NCBI RefSeq assembly: GCF_024723255.1
Contig: NZ_JANIAC010000004.1
Coordinates: 1-64,000 of the forward strand
Reading direction: 5' to 3'
DNA from: Aestuariibaculum sp. M13
Lineage (GTDB): Bacteria > Bacteroidota > Bacteroidia > Flavobacteriales > Flavobacteriaceae
Length of the DNA stretch: 64,000 bases
Of this stretch, positions 9,207-17,324 are shown piece by piece (the first letter of the stretch is position 1; the number at the start of each line of letters is the position of its first letter). Below the pieces are notes generated by a model, which searched no databases, was not told the DNA's origin, and worked only from the letters and a program-made list of their open reading frames with translations. The translations under genes were made by a program, and so were the position numbers.

Positions 9207-9893
9207 TTAATTTGTACAATAACAAGGCTTTTCTCCAAAGGTATAGGTTAGTGTCACACCAGAGAATACATACCAGTCATTGTTATTTATATTTCCAAAT
9301 CTGTAGGGTTGCAGATTGCTATCGGCAGGTGTACTGCCATCAAGACCATCTGTAAAGGTGTAGCGCGCTCCAACTTCTACAGCTAATATTAATCCGTTAA
9401 TAAACGTTGTTTTTACACCCAGTGCCATCGGTATTCCGACGGTCCAACTCGAACTGCCTTCGTCGGTTTGTTCACCGTTAACAAAGTAAGTATCATCATA
9501 GTTTGTTAAACTTAACCCGGTAAATAAATACGGTGTGGTTAGTTTACGTCCTGTGTGTAAATCGAAATCCATGAAGGTAAATTCCATTCCGGCAGCAATT
9601 TCTAGGATGCCGTTAGAGAATTCGTAACCACGTTGCTGACGCCTCGGGTCATCAGATTTTGAGTCTAAGCCTTCTAAATCACTAAAGATAACAGAAGCAC
9701 GATAAGAGTGGCGTTTACTGCGGTTCCATTTATAAATTCCACCTATTGCCAATTGATTAGGAGAGATGTAATTGGTCGCTCCGACATCGCCAATAAAATT
9801 ACTGCCTCCTAAATAAACTCCTATTTCGTGAATTTGAGCATAACTAACTTGAATGCTTAAAATGCTTATTATCAATACGGTTAAATACCTCAT
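9207..9893 (-). CDS. DUF6089 family outer-membrane beta-barrel protein
   Basis: A 228-residue predicted outer-membrane protein. It has a signal peptide (1-19, SYA|Q), alternating aromatic/polar strands typical of a small barrel, and a C-terminal strand VFSGVTLTYTFGEKPCYC. Its position directly before uppS and bamA is a common flavobacterial arrangement, and I assign DUF6089 from this and the HEIGVYLGGSNFIGDVG start. The function is not known; an envelope role is an inference from location. Confidence 0.8.
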   Translation of the reverse strand: MRYLTVLIISILSIQVSYAQIHEIGVYLGGSNFIGDVGATNYISPNQLAIGGIYKWNRSKRHSYRASVIFSDLEGLDSKSDDPRRQQRGYEFSNGILEIAAGMEFTFMDFDLHTGRKLTTPYLFTGLSLTNYDDTYFVNGEQTDEGSSSWTVGIPMALGVKTTFINGLILAVEVGARYTFTDGLDGSTPADSNLQPYRFGNINNNDWYVFSGVTLTYTFGEKPCYCTN

Positions 9894-9992
9894 AAATGTT
9901 CGAAAGATTGCAAATATAATAAATATGATTAGCCAATAACAATTTGCTATAAATTGTATTAGTCTAAAACAACATTTCTGTAAAAATATTGT

Positions 9993-10877
9993 CTAATTGC
10001 GCTTGTCTTCGCCCCAAAGTAATTTTTTTCGCAGTGTAGTTAAAAAGCTTTCATTTAAAAGATCAATCATTTTAATGGTGAAGTCGGCTTTTTTAATGGT
10101 TATCATAGTTCCGTTCTCTAAAGTGGCAATTCTGGAATCTAATGATATTAAATGGCTGTCTTCGCGACCGGCCACTTTTAACTGAATTTCGGTAGAGTCA
10201 GGAATAATTAAAGGGCGTGCACTTAGGTTGTGCGGAGCAATTGGTGCCAACACAAAGCTGTTGTTGCTTGGCGTGATTACCGGACCACCACAACTAAGAG
10301 AATAACCGGTAGACCCCGTTGGTGTAGAGATAATTAATCCGTCACTCCAGTATGACGTTAGGTATTCACCATCTAAATGGGTTTCAACGGTAATCATGGA
10401 GGTGGTGTTTTTTCGGCTTATAGCAACCTCGTTTAATGCGAAATTAAGCGCACTTATTTCTTTGTTTTCTGGAGAGGTTTCTACCGATAATAAACTGCGT
10501 TCCGATATTTTGTATTTACCGTCAATAATATTTTGAATAGCGCTTTCGATCTGATCGACCTGTATGGTTGCTAAAAATCCTAAACGCCCGGTATTGATGC
10601 CGATAATTGGAATATCCATATCCTTAACAAAAATGATGGCCCGTAAAATGGTACCATCACCACCAATACTTACCAGAAAGTCGAAAGACTTATCTAGTTT
10701 GTCGAAAGTTTTAAACGATCGGTACTCGTCTATATGAGGAGAATTTTCTTTTATAAGGTTGAAAAATTCGGTTTCGATGTAAGCATCGGCATCTTTTTCT
10801 AGTAAATAGGCAAATAAGCGTTCAACCGAAGTTGTTGTCGTTTCGTTGTAAAAGCGTCCAAAAACAGCAACTTTCAT
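9993..10877 (-). CDS. nadK: NAD kinase
   Basis: Phosphorylates NAD to NADP. The 294-residue protein carries the family motif GGDGT (72-76), the NE motif (ALNEVAISR), and the glycine-rich SxPTGSTGYSLSCGGP segment that binds NAD. It lies in the leftward run CBS protein, nadK, DUF6089, uppS, with a 62-base gap to the upstream CBS gene and 99 bases to the next gene. Confidence 0.96.
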   Translation of the reverse strand: MKVAVFGRFYNETTTTSVERLFAYLLEKDADAYIETEFFNLIKENSPHIDEYRSFKTFDKLDKSFDFLVSIGGDGTILRAIIFVKDMDIPIIGINTGRLGFLATIQVDQIESAIQNIIDGKYKISERSLLSVETSPENKEISALNFALNEVAISRKNTTSMITVETHLDGEYLTSYWSDGLIISTPTGSTGYSLSCGGPVITPSNNSFVLAPIAPHNLSARPLIIPDSTEIQLKVAGREDSHLISLDSRIATLENGTMITIKKADFTIKMIDLLNESFLTTLRKKLLWGEDKRN

Positions 10878-10939
10878 AGGTGTCTTTTTTAATTGAATTA
10901 AATAGAAGCAGCGTTTAAAAAGCGGCTAATATTTAAAAG

Positions 10940-11599
10940 TTAAATATTAAGGTATTTATTCAGGTAATCTGATCGTTCTTTCAGGCTTTCTAAATAACGG
11001 TCTTCATCATGGCCAGAAATGACATTGTAGCTGTATCTTCTAAAGGTTTGTATAATATCACTGATTCCTCCGGTACTTATTTTTAGGGTGATTTGAATTA
11101 AATCGGAATTCATTTTAGAAACAAAAGCACCTAAAAGTCGGCCGTTATTCGATTCAACAATCTGGCTGATTTCACTAAATGAATAATCGTTAATGCCTTT
11201 TTCAACCACGACAACGCCACCGGCTTCAGAGAAAAAAGGCGATTCATTAAATAAACTAATAACATCATTTAATTCATAATAACCTAAATATCTGTTATCG
11301 GCACCTAAAACAGGCATAATATTGGTAGAATTCACTGCAAAGGCTTCTAAAACATCTAACCAAAGTGTAGTGTCGCGAACATAGAAATCTTCTAGAGTGT
11401 ATCGATAATCGTTAACGGATTTATCGCTTTCAACACAATGCGCATCGGTTTCAGAAAAACAGCCTAAATACGTATTGTTATCATCTTGAATAGGAAGGTG
11501 AGACCATGTTAATTGGTTAAACACTTTCTGTAACTCACTAATTTTACTATTGTAATTTAGTGGTTTTACATCGTTAATTATGTATTGTGATAATTTCAT
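10940..11599 (-). CDS. CBS domain-containing protein
   Basis: A 219-residue cytoplasmic protein. Residues 1-120 resemble a CBS pair (ISELQKVFNQLTWSHLPIQDD, then DVLEAFAVNSTNIMPVLGADNRYLGYYELNDV), which usually senses adenine nucleotides. The C-terminal 80 residues look like an ACT-type regulatory fold (ISQIVESNNGRLLGAFVSK...ITLKIS). No catalytic domain is present, so it is probably a regulatory or binding protein. Its placement between pdxJ (divergent) and nadK is common in flavobacteria. The partner is unknown. Confidence 0.8.
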   Translation of the reverse strand: MKLSQYIINDVKPLNYNSKISELQKVFNQLTWSHLPIQDDNNTYLGCFSETDAHCVESDKSVNDYRYTLEDFYVRDTTLWLDVLEAFAVNSTNIMPVLGADNRYLGYYELNDVISLFNESPFFSEAGGVVVVEKGINDYSFSEISQIVESNNGRLLGAFVSKMNSDLIQITLKISTGGISDIIQTFRRYSYNVISGHDEDRYLESLKERSDYLNKYLNI

Positions 11600-11750
11600 G
11601 TGTTATACTTTGTTGTTTTTTATGGACACATGGAATACCCGAATTAACTCGCCGTAATGCGACTTAAGTTTCATCATGGGTATTTCATTATCTTACGTTT
11701 ATCCTATGCAAATTAATCAAAAAAAAAGTACATAAGCCTGTTCTACTTTG

Positions 11751-11758
11751 TATTTTTG
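11751..11758 (+). promoter_or_regulatory. Candidate -7 box for pdxJ
   Basis: TATTTTTG matches the Bacteroidota -7 consensus TAnnTTTG and lies 20 bases before the chosen pdxJ ATG at 11778. It overlaps a possible earlier in-frame start at 11748, which argues against that start. No clear -33 TTTG was seen. Confidence 0.4.
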
Positions 11759-11777
11759 TCTTTTAAAACAGCAATAC

Positions 11778-12494
11778 ATGACAAAGCTTAGTGTAAATAT
11801 AAATAAGATCGCAACGTTAAGAAACTCCAGAGGTGGCGATTTGCCTAATGTGGTGCAATTTGCAAAAGATGTTCAGGAGTTTGGAGCCGAAGGTGTTACC
11901 ATACATCCAAGACCAGACGAACGCCATATTCGTTACCAGGATGCGCGCGATTTAAAACCTGTAGTTTATACTGAATATAATATTGAAGGAAACCCGATAC
12001 AATCGTTTATTGATTTGGTGTTGGAAGTGAAGCCAACTCAGGTGACTTTAGTGCCAGATGCCGAAGATGCCATTACCAGTAATGCAGGTTGGGATACTAT
12101 TAAACATAAAGGTTTTTTAATTGATGTGATTAAGGAATTTCAACAGAATGGTATTCGTACTTCTATTTTTGTTGATCCGGTTTTAGAACAAATTGAAGGT
12201 GCAAAAGAAACCGGGACCGATCGCATTGAGTTGTATACTGAAGCATTTGCTCACCAATATGGTTTAGGGAATGAGAGTGCCATTAAACCTTATGCAGACT
12301 GTGCCATATTGGCAAATAAGCTAGGTCTAGGCGTTAATGCAGGACACGATTTGTCTTTAGATAATATTAAATTTTTTAGTGATAACATTCCTGGCCTTTT
12401 AGAGGTGTCTATCGGGCATGCTTTAGTTGCTGAGAGTTTATATTTAGGAGTGGAAAACGTGATTCAAATGTATTTACGAAAGCTGAAAAAATAA
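11778..12494 (+). CDS. pdxJ: Pyridoxine 5'-phosphate synthase
   Basis: Final ring-closing step of DXP-dependent vitamin B6 synthesis: joins 1-deoxyxylulose 5-phosphate with 3-amino-2-oxopropyl phosphate. The 238-residue protein has the canonical N-terminus (MTKLSVNINKIATLRNSRGG), the phosphate and substrate motifs GVTIHPRPDERHI and VTLVPD, and the C-terminal GLGVNAGHDLSLDN and EVSIGHALV. The ATG at 11778 is chosen because it gives this N-terminus and the promoter-like box lies in front of it. The alpha/beta hydrolase follows six bases later, so the two are probably co-transcribed. Confidence 0.96.
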   Translation: MTKLSVNINKIATLRNSRGGDLPNVVQFAKDVQEFGAEGVTIHPRPDERHIRYQDARDLKPVVYTEYNIEGNPIQSFIDLVLEVKPTQVTLVPDAEDAITSNAGWDTIKHKGFLIDVIKEFQQNGIRTSIFVDPVLEQIEGAKETGTDRIELYTEAFAHQYGLGNESAIKPYADCAILANKLGLGVNAGHDLSLDNIKFFSDNIPGLLEVSIGHALVAESLYLGVENVIQMYLRKLKK

Positions 12495-12500
12495 ACAAGC

Positions 12501-13265
12501 ATGGTATTACATTCAAATATAGTGGGTGAAGGGAGGCCATTTGTTATTCTTCACGGGTTTTTAGGTATGGGCGATAACTGGAAAACATTGGGTATGCAGT
12601 TTGCTGATCAAGGGTTTCAGGTGCATATGGTCGACCAGCGTAATCACGGACATAGTTTTCATCATGAAGATTTTAGCTATGAAGTTTTGGTCGAAGATTT
12701 AAAGCAGTATTGTGAAATTCATGGTTTAGAGCAAATCGTTTTATTAGGGCATTCCATGGGTGGAAAAACTGCGATGTTGTTTGCAACCAAATATCCGGAG
12801 ATGGTTTCTAAATTAATTGTTGCCGATATTTCGCCTCGTTTTTATCCAGTACATCACGATGCTATTTTAAACGGATTAAGTGCTTTAAATTTTGATGAGG
12901 TAAAAAGTCGCGGTCAGGCTGATAAGGTTTTAGCCGAATATGTTTCCGATATGGGAACACGTCAGTTTTTATTAAAAAACTTATATTGGAAAGAAAAAGG
13001 CCTATTGGCGCTTCGTATGAATATTGACGTTCTTAAAGAAGAAGTGGCCGAAGTTGGCGAGCCCTTACCAAGTTATGCAACCTTTGATGGTGATACCTTG
13101 TTTTTACGTGGCGATCGCTCTGAATATATAGGTGTCGATGATGAACCAATTATCAAGCGTCATTTTCCAAAAGCCGATATTGTAACCATTGCCAATGCTG
13201 GTCACTGGTTGCATGCCGAAAACCCTACTGATTTTTTCGATGCCGTTATGACTTTTGTGAATTAA
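12501..13265 (+). CDS. Alpha/beta-fold hydrolase (YbfF-like esterase)
   Basis: A 254-residue serine hydrolase. The nucleophile is Ser85 in GHSMGG, the oxyanion motif is HGFLG (18-22), and the catalytic His lies in NAGHWLHAENP near the C-terminus; the acid is likely the Asp in LRGDRSEYI. The VDQRNHGHS pattern is typical of the YbfF-type esterases. The natural substrate is not known. It starts six bases after pdxJ and is followed by a terminator. Confidence 0.88.
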   Translation: MVLHSNIVGEGRPFVILHGFLGMGDNWKTLGMQFADQGFQVHMVDQRNHGHSFHHEDFSYEVLVEDLKQYCEIHGLEQIVLLGHSMGGKTAMLFATKYPEMVSKLIVADISPRFYPVHHDAILNGLSALNFDEVKSRGQADKVLAEYVSDMGTRQFLLKNLYWKEKGLLALRMNIDVLKEEVAEVGEPLPSYATFDGDTLFLRGDRSEYIGVDDEPIIKRHFPKADIVTIANAGHWLHAENPTDFFDAVMTFVN

Positions 13266-13289
13266 GGTAATTTCTAAATCAACATATTC

Positions 13290-13330
13290 AAGGCTTCTTA
13301 ATGCTTGTAAAGTGTTTGGAAGCCTTTTTT
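13290..13330 (+). terminator. Terminator after pdxJ and the hydrolase
   Basis: AAGGCTTC (13290-13297) pairs with GAAGCCTT (13319-13326), followed by a T run. The loop is 21 bases, long for a terminator, but the location 24 bases after the stop fits. Confidence 0.65.
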
Positions 13331-13395
13331 GTTATTTCAAGTTTACGATTGAAGAAAAATCTTATATTTATTTGTTGATAAATTAAAAATTTACA

Positions 13396-13887
13396 ATGAA
13401 ATACTTACTCATGTTGACTTTTGCTTGCTTAACATTATTAGCAAAGGCACAAACAAATCATCCAGATGGCCCATATAAAGAATATTATGAGAATGGTCAA
13501 TTAAAACAAGAAGGCTTTTATAAGAATGATAAAAAAATTAAAGTCTGGAAAACCTATTACGACAATGGGCAACTTTTAGAAGTTTACGTGAATGATAATA
13601 ACGGAAAGTTTACGGGCATGAAACGAGAATATTCTAAAGAAGGTGTTATTCTAAAAGAAACAAAAAATGACGTAGAAGGCAGATTAATAACTTATGAATA
13701 TGATGAAAATGGGATCTTGTTTTATTCCGTAGAAATTAAGGAGACAAATAATAAGGGAAGATTTGTTTGGTCTGGAGATTATAAAGAATATTATAAAAAC
13801 GGAATTTTAAAAGTTGAAAGTCATTATGATAATTACGAACTTAATGGACTTTGGAAACAGTTTTATGAAACAGGAGAGTTAGAATAG
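13396..13887 (+). CDS. YwqK/MORN-like repeat protein, N-terminal part ending at the amber codon
   Basis: If the TAG at 13885 is a true stop, this 163-residue secreted protein is made alone. It has a signal peptide (1-19) and about five repeats of the type (E)YY.NG.LK.EG.Y that build a beta-hairpin array like MORN/YwqK antitoxin-family proteins. It ends inside a repeat (FYETGELE), which suggests truncation. No toxin gene is beside it, so an antitoxin role is not supported. Confidence 0.65.
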   Translation: MKYLLMLTFACLTLLAKAQTNHPDGPYKEYYENGQLKQEGFYKNDKKIKVWKTYYDNGQLLEVYVNDNNGKFTGMKREYSKEGVILKETKNDVEGRLITYEYDENGILFYSVEIKETNNKGRFVWSGDYKEYYKNGILKVESHYDNYELNGLWKQFYETGELE

Positions 13888-14031
13888 GAAGTTGGTTATG
13901 TTAACGGATATAAGCAGGGAGAATATAGGCAGTATGATAAAATTGGAAGCGTTAAAATTTCAGGTAATTTTGAGCTAGACAAAAAGGAAGGAGAGGAAAA
14001 ACATTTTGATTCTAATGGACATCTTTTTGGG

Positions 14032-14457
14032 GTGTTAAAATATAAAAAAGGAGTATATAAGAAAGCATCAGGGGCTGGTAATCTTGAGGAAGTTGAAGTG
14101 CCTGATGGAGTTTTTCAAAGAGTTCCTGTTTATCCCGGATGTGAAAATTCACTTGCAAATAATGGGAAGAAAAGATGTATGTCTGAAAATGTAACTGCCT
14201 TTGTTTCTCAAAAATACAATACTTCTTTTATAAAGGATATTGGCTTGAATGGGGTACAAAAAATATACGTCATGTTTAAAATAGACAAAACCGGTAACGT
14301 TATTAATATACGAGCCAAAGCAAAACATAGGGGGCTAGAAGCTGAGGCGATAAGAGTTGTTTCTCTTTTACCAAGAATGAAACCTGGAATGGTAAGAGGT
14401 AAACCAGTTACAGTCCCTTATTCATTACCAATTGGTTTAGCGATTAGAGGTAATTAG
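14032..14457 (+). CDS. TonB C-terminal-like domain, downstream part of the interrupted gene
   Basis: Carries the domain called TonB_C in many Bacteroidota envelope proteins: VPVYPGCE with Cys-containing core, then IYVMFKIDKTGNVINIRAKAK and a C-terminal PVTVPYSLPIGLAI strand. The frame is open from 13888, directly after the amber codon, and no strong ribosome-binding site or signal peptide precedes the first internal ATG/TTG. It is therefore unlikely to work as an independent gene. Confidence 0.5.
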   Translation: MLKYKKGVYKKASGAGNLEEVEVPDGVFQRVPVYPGCENSLANNGKKRCMSENVTAFVSQKYNTSFIKDIGLNGVQKIYVMFKIDKTGNVINIRAKAKHRGLEAEAIRVVSLLPRMKPGMVRGKPVTVPYSLPIGLAIRGN

Positions 14458-14509
14458 ATAGTTTTTAGTTCTCATATAATTCGTATATTTCATAACTAAC
14501 TCTTTAATT

Positions 14510-14851
14510 ATGAAAACAATAATCAGACTTTTAATTAATGCAATCGCGGTATTGGTCATATCGCAAATTTTATCAGGAGTACATATCGATAGTTATGTTA
14601 CGGCTATTATTGTAGCTATTGTTTTAGCGGTGCTAAATTTATTTGTGAAACCGCTTTTGGTATTATTTACATTGCCGGCAACCATTTTAACCTTAGGGTT
14701 ATTCTTGCTAATTATTAATGGATTAATCATTTATCTGGCAGGAAAATTTGTTTCTGGATTTAGTTTAGATGGCTTTTGGTGGGCTGTCTTGTTTAGTTTA
14801 CTACTTTCAATTTTACAGTCTATACTTCAGTCTGTTTTAAAAGAAGATTAA
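14510..14851 (+). CDS. Phage holin family 4 (YvlD-like) membrane protein
   Basis: A 113-residue inner-membrane protein with about four hydrophobic helices. The motif LNLFVKPLLVLFTLPATILTLG is diagnostic of the holin superfamily IV/YvlD group. Most members are chromosomal membrane proteins without any phage context, as here: no phage gene is nearby. The function is not known. It is followed by a 235-base gap and the tig promoter. Confidence 0.85.
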   Translation: MKTIIRLLINAIAVLVISQILSGVHIDSYVTAIIVAIVLAVLNLFVKPLLVLFTLPATILTLGLFLLIINGLIIYLAGKFVSGFSLDGFWWAVLFSLLLSILQSILQSVLKED

Positions 14852-14971
14852 ATCTTAATAGAAATAGTCTTCTATTTCTGTATTTTATAAGAGTAAATGT
14901 GTTAAAAACGAATAACTTGACACTTTATAAAAATAATAAAGGAAATCGCATAAAATCAAGCAATTAAAAAC

Positions 14972-15002
14972 TTTGTCGGGTGGTAAAAATATTGTATTTT
15001 TG
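14972..15002 (+). promoter_or_regulatory. Promoter of tig
   Basis: TTTG at 14972-14975, a 19-base spacer, and TATTTTTG at 14995-15002 match the Bacteroidota -33/-7 consensus. Transcription would start near 15007-15010, about 80 bases before the tig ATG. The -7 box lies inside a long inverted repeat (14976-15010). Confidence 0.6.
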
Positions 15003-15010
15003 CCACCCGA
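14976..15010 (+). repeat. Inverted repeat spanning the tig -7 box
   Basis: TCGGGTGGTAAAAATA (14976-14991) is the reverse complement of TATTTTTGCCACCCGA (14995-15010) except for one position that allows a G-T pair. The spacer is three bases. The right arm contains the -7 box and the probable start of transcription. It could be an operator, a cruciform, or a terminator for the upstream gene (TTTTAG follows). Confidence 0.6.
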
Positions 15011-15086
15011 TTTTAGTTACATTATTTCAGGTTTTACCAAAAACCTGTTTTGTTAAATGCCTGATAAGGCTTTATATCATTTAAAA

Positions 15087-16421
15087 ATGAATATTACAAG
15101 AGAAAACGTTGATGCATTAAATGCTGTAGTAAAAGTAGATATCGCGAAAGAAGATTATAGCGATAAAGTAGAGAAAATATTATCAGATTACCGTAAAACA
15201 GCTAACATTCCAGGATTTAGAAAAGGACACGTGCCAATGGGAATGGTTAAAAAGCAATATGGTAAAGCTGTATTAGTTGACGAAGTAAACAAATTATTAC
15301 AAGACGCTTTAAACAAATATTTAACTGAAGAGAAGTTAGATGTTTTAGGACAACCACTACCAAAAACTCAGGATAATATCGATTGGGATGCAGATACATT
15401 TTCTTTTGAATTCGAATTAGGATTAGCTCCTGAATTTGAAGTAAACGTAGCAAGCAACGAACCTATCGTTCAATATAACATTATCGCTGACGACAAGATG
15501 TTAGACGAGCAAGTGGCTAACATTCAAAAGCAATACGGTAAATTGGTATCTCAAAACGAGGTTGCTGCAGATAGCGAAATTACTGGTGTTTACAGAAACG
15601 AAGAGCGTGAAATCGAAAATAAAGTAAACCTTACTTTAGATAGATTTGCGGGAGATGCTACTGAAAAATTATTCATTGGAGCTAAAGTTGGTGATGTTGT
15701 AACGTTACAAACTAAAGGTCTTTTTGATGATGAGCACGAATTAATGCACGCTTTAAAATTAGGTCACGATGAGGTTCACGGTTTAGATATCGAAGTAACA
15801 TTTACTATCGAAGAAATCAACACACGTGAGTTAGCAGAGTTAGATCAGGAATTATTTGATAAACTTTTTGGTAAAGACGTTGTAAAATCTGTAACTGAAT
15901 TAAAAGAAAAGATTAAAGAAGATGCTGAAAAGCAATTCGCTCAACAAGCAGATCAAAAACTTTTAAATGATGTAACAGAGTATTTAGTTGCAAACACACA
16001 GTTTGATTTACCAGCTGAGTTCTTACAAAAATGGATTCAACAAACCTCTAACGAAGAGCAAGCAATCGATAGCGATCAAGCTAAAGAAGAATACGAGAAG
16101 TCAGAAAAAGGAATCCGTTACCAGTTAATCGAGAGCAAATTAATCGTAGATAACGATATCAAAGTAACTATGGACGATATCAGAAATCATGCGAAAGATA
16201 TGATTAAAGCTCAAATGGCTCAGTTTGGTCAAATGAATCCTTCAGATAAAGAGTTAGATGATATTGCTGCTCGTGTATTAGGAAGTCAAGATGAAGCGCG
16301 TCGTATTTCAGAGCAATTAATCTCTCAAAAATTATTAGCACTTTACAAAGAAAAAGCTAATATCGAAGTTAAAGAATTAAGTTACGAAGACTTCATTAAA
16401 GAAGTTTACGGAGATAAATAA
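15087..16421 (+). CDS. tig: Trigger factor
   Basis: Ribosome-bound chaperone that receives nascent chains. The N-terminal ribosome-binding domain (about 1-115) has the signature GFRKGHVP (43-50). The middle FKBP-like region is divergent, with little trace of active-site residues, and the helical C-terminal domain makes up the rest. Total length is 444 residues. ATG 15087 is chosen because MNITRENVDALNA is the natural start; an upstream in-frame codon at 15057 adds ten unrelated residues. It is followed by a hairpin and then clpP and clpX, the classic tig-clpP-clpX order. Confidence 0.95.
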   Translation: MNITRENVDALNAVVKVDIAKEDYSDKVEKILSDYRKTANIPGFRKGHVPMGMVKKQYGKAVLVDEVNKLLQDALNKYLTEEKLDVLGQPLPKTQDNIDWDADTFSFEFELGLAPEFEVNVASNEPIVQYNIIADDKMLDEQVANIQKQYGKLVSQNEVAADSEITGVYRNEEREIENKVNLTLDRFAGDATEKLFIGAKVGDVVTLQTKGLFDDEHELMHALKLGHDEVHGLDIEVTFTIEEINTRELAELDQELFDKLFGKDVVKSVTELKEKIKEDAEKQFAQQADQKLLNDVTEYLVANTQFDLPAEFLQKWIQQTSNEEQAIDSDQAKEEYEKSEKGIRYQLIESKLIVDNDIKVTMDDIRNHAKDMIKAQMAQFGQMNPSDKELDDIAARVLGSQDEARRISEQLISQKLLALYKEKANIEVKELSYEDFIKEVYGDK

Positions 16422-16454
16422 TCATTTATCTTATAAAGAATAAATGCGTATATT

Positions 16455-16490
16455 TAGGCTCTAGAATTTACTAATTCTAGAGCCTAATTT
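16455..16490 (+). terminator. Hairpin between tig and clpP
   Basis: A perfect 14-bp stem, TAGGCTCTAGAATT (16455-16468) with AATTCTAGAGCCTA (16473-16486), closes on a 4-base loop and is followed by ATTT rather than a long T run. It may end tig transcription in part and allow separate control of clpP. Confidence 0.6.
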
Positions 16491-16574
16491 GTTGATTAAA
16501 TATGGCTTTTCTGAAGTCGTAAATTAATCATTATTTTAAAACTTAAGGATTTAACCTCAATAACAAAGTACACT

Positions 16575-17249
16575 ATGGATTACGCAAAAGAATTTGAAAA
16601 ATTCGCGATAAAAGATCAAGGAATTAGCAGTACATACTACAATAAAATTATTAGCAGTATGTATCCAACCAATTTAACGCCAAACATTATTGAAGAGCGC
16701 CAAATGAACATCGCTATTTTCGACGTGTTCTCACGTTTAATGATGGATCGTATCATTTTCTTAGGAACAGGAATTAACGATCAGGTAGCTAATATTATTC
16801 AAGCACAATTATTGTTTTTAGAAAGCACCGATGCTAATAAAGACATTCAAATATACATCAACTCTCCAGGTGGTAGTGTTTACGCTGGTTTAGGTATTTA
16901 TGATACCATGCAGTTTATCAAGCCAGATGTAGCGACTATTTGTACAGGTATGGCAGCATCTATGGGTGCGGTTTTATTATGTGCCGGAGCGAAAGGGAAA
17001 CGTAGCGGATTAACACACTCTCGCGTTATGATTCACCAACCGTTAGGAGGAGCTCAAGGTCAGGCAAGTGATATCGAAATTACAGCTCGTGAGATCTTGA
17101 TTTTAAAAGAAGAACTTTACAAGATTATTAGTAAGCACTCAGGTCAGGATTACGACAAAGTGTATGCTGATAGTGATCGTGATTACTGGATGAAAGCTGA
17201 TAAAGCTAAGGAATACGGTATGATTGACGAGATTTTGGTTCGTAACTAA
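16575..17249 (+). CDS. clpP: ATP-dependent Clp protease proteolytic subunit
   Basis: Barrel-forming serine peptidase that degrades substrates unfolded by ClpX. The catalytic triad is Ser129 (GMAASMGA), His154 (MIHQP) and Asp203 (SDRDYWM). Length (224 residues) is normal. It has an N-terminal extension of about 30 residues before the core, common in Bacteroidota. It is 75 bases upstream of clpX on the same strand. Confidence 0.97.
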   Translation: MDYAKEFEKFAIKDQGISSTYYNKIISSMYPTNLTPNIIEERQMNIAIFDVFSRLMMDRIIFLGTGINDQVANIIQAQLLFLESTDANKDIQIYINSPGGSVYAGLGIYDTMQFIKPDVATICTGMAASMGAVLLCAGAKGKRSGLTHSRVMIHQPLGGAQGQASDIEITAREILILKEELYKIISKHSGQDYDKVYADSDRDYWMKADKAKEYGMIDEILVRN

Positions 17250-17324
17250 AATAAAAATTGTAATTTTAAAGAATTGTTATAGAGGGATTTATAAAATGTT
17301 TTTCTCCCGAAAATTGTAAGATTA

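Larger units (their letters stand above)
13396..14457 (+). pseudogene. YwqK-like repeat protein with TonB_C domain, interrupted by an in-frame TAG
   Basis: One continuous reading frame of 354 codons is broken by a single amber codon at 13885-13887 (codon 164). Upstream are a signal peptide (LAKAQ|TNH) and MORN/YwqK-type repeats (YKEYYENGQLKQEGFY, WKTYYDNGQL). Downstream the same frame resumes with another repeat (EVGYVNGYKQGEYRQYD) and then a TonB C-terminal-like domain (about codons 243-353, starting VPVYPGCE and ending in SLPIGLAI). The repeat pattern runs straight across the TAG with no frame shift. This points to a recent nonsense mutation, a sequencing error, or readthrough. Intact relatives in Bacteroidota are probably periplasmic or envelope proteins; the function is unknown. 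Confidence 0.75.

Noticed and set aside
13396-14457. YwqK toxin-antitoxin system
   Set aside because: The repeat part resembles proteins named YwqK antitoxins, but there is a signal peptide, a TonB_C domain and no toxin gene.
14510-14851. Prophage remnant, because of the holin-family gene
   Set aside because: No other phage gene, integrase or att site is near; this family is mostly chromosomal.
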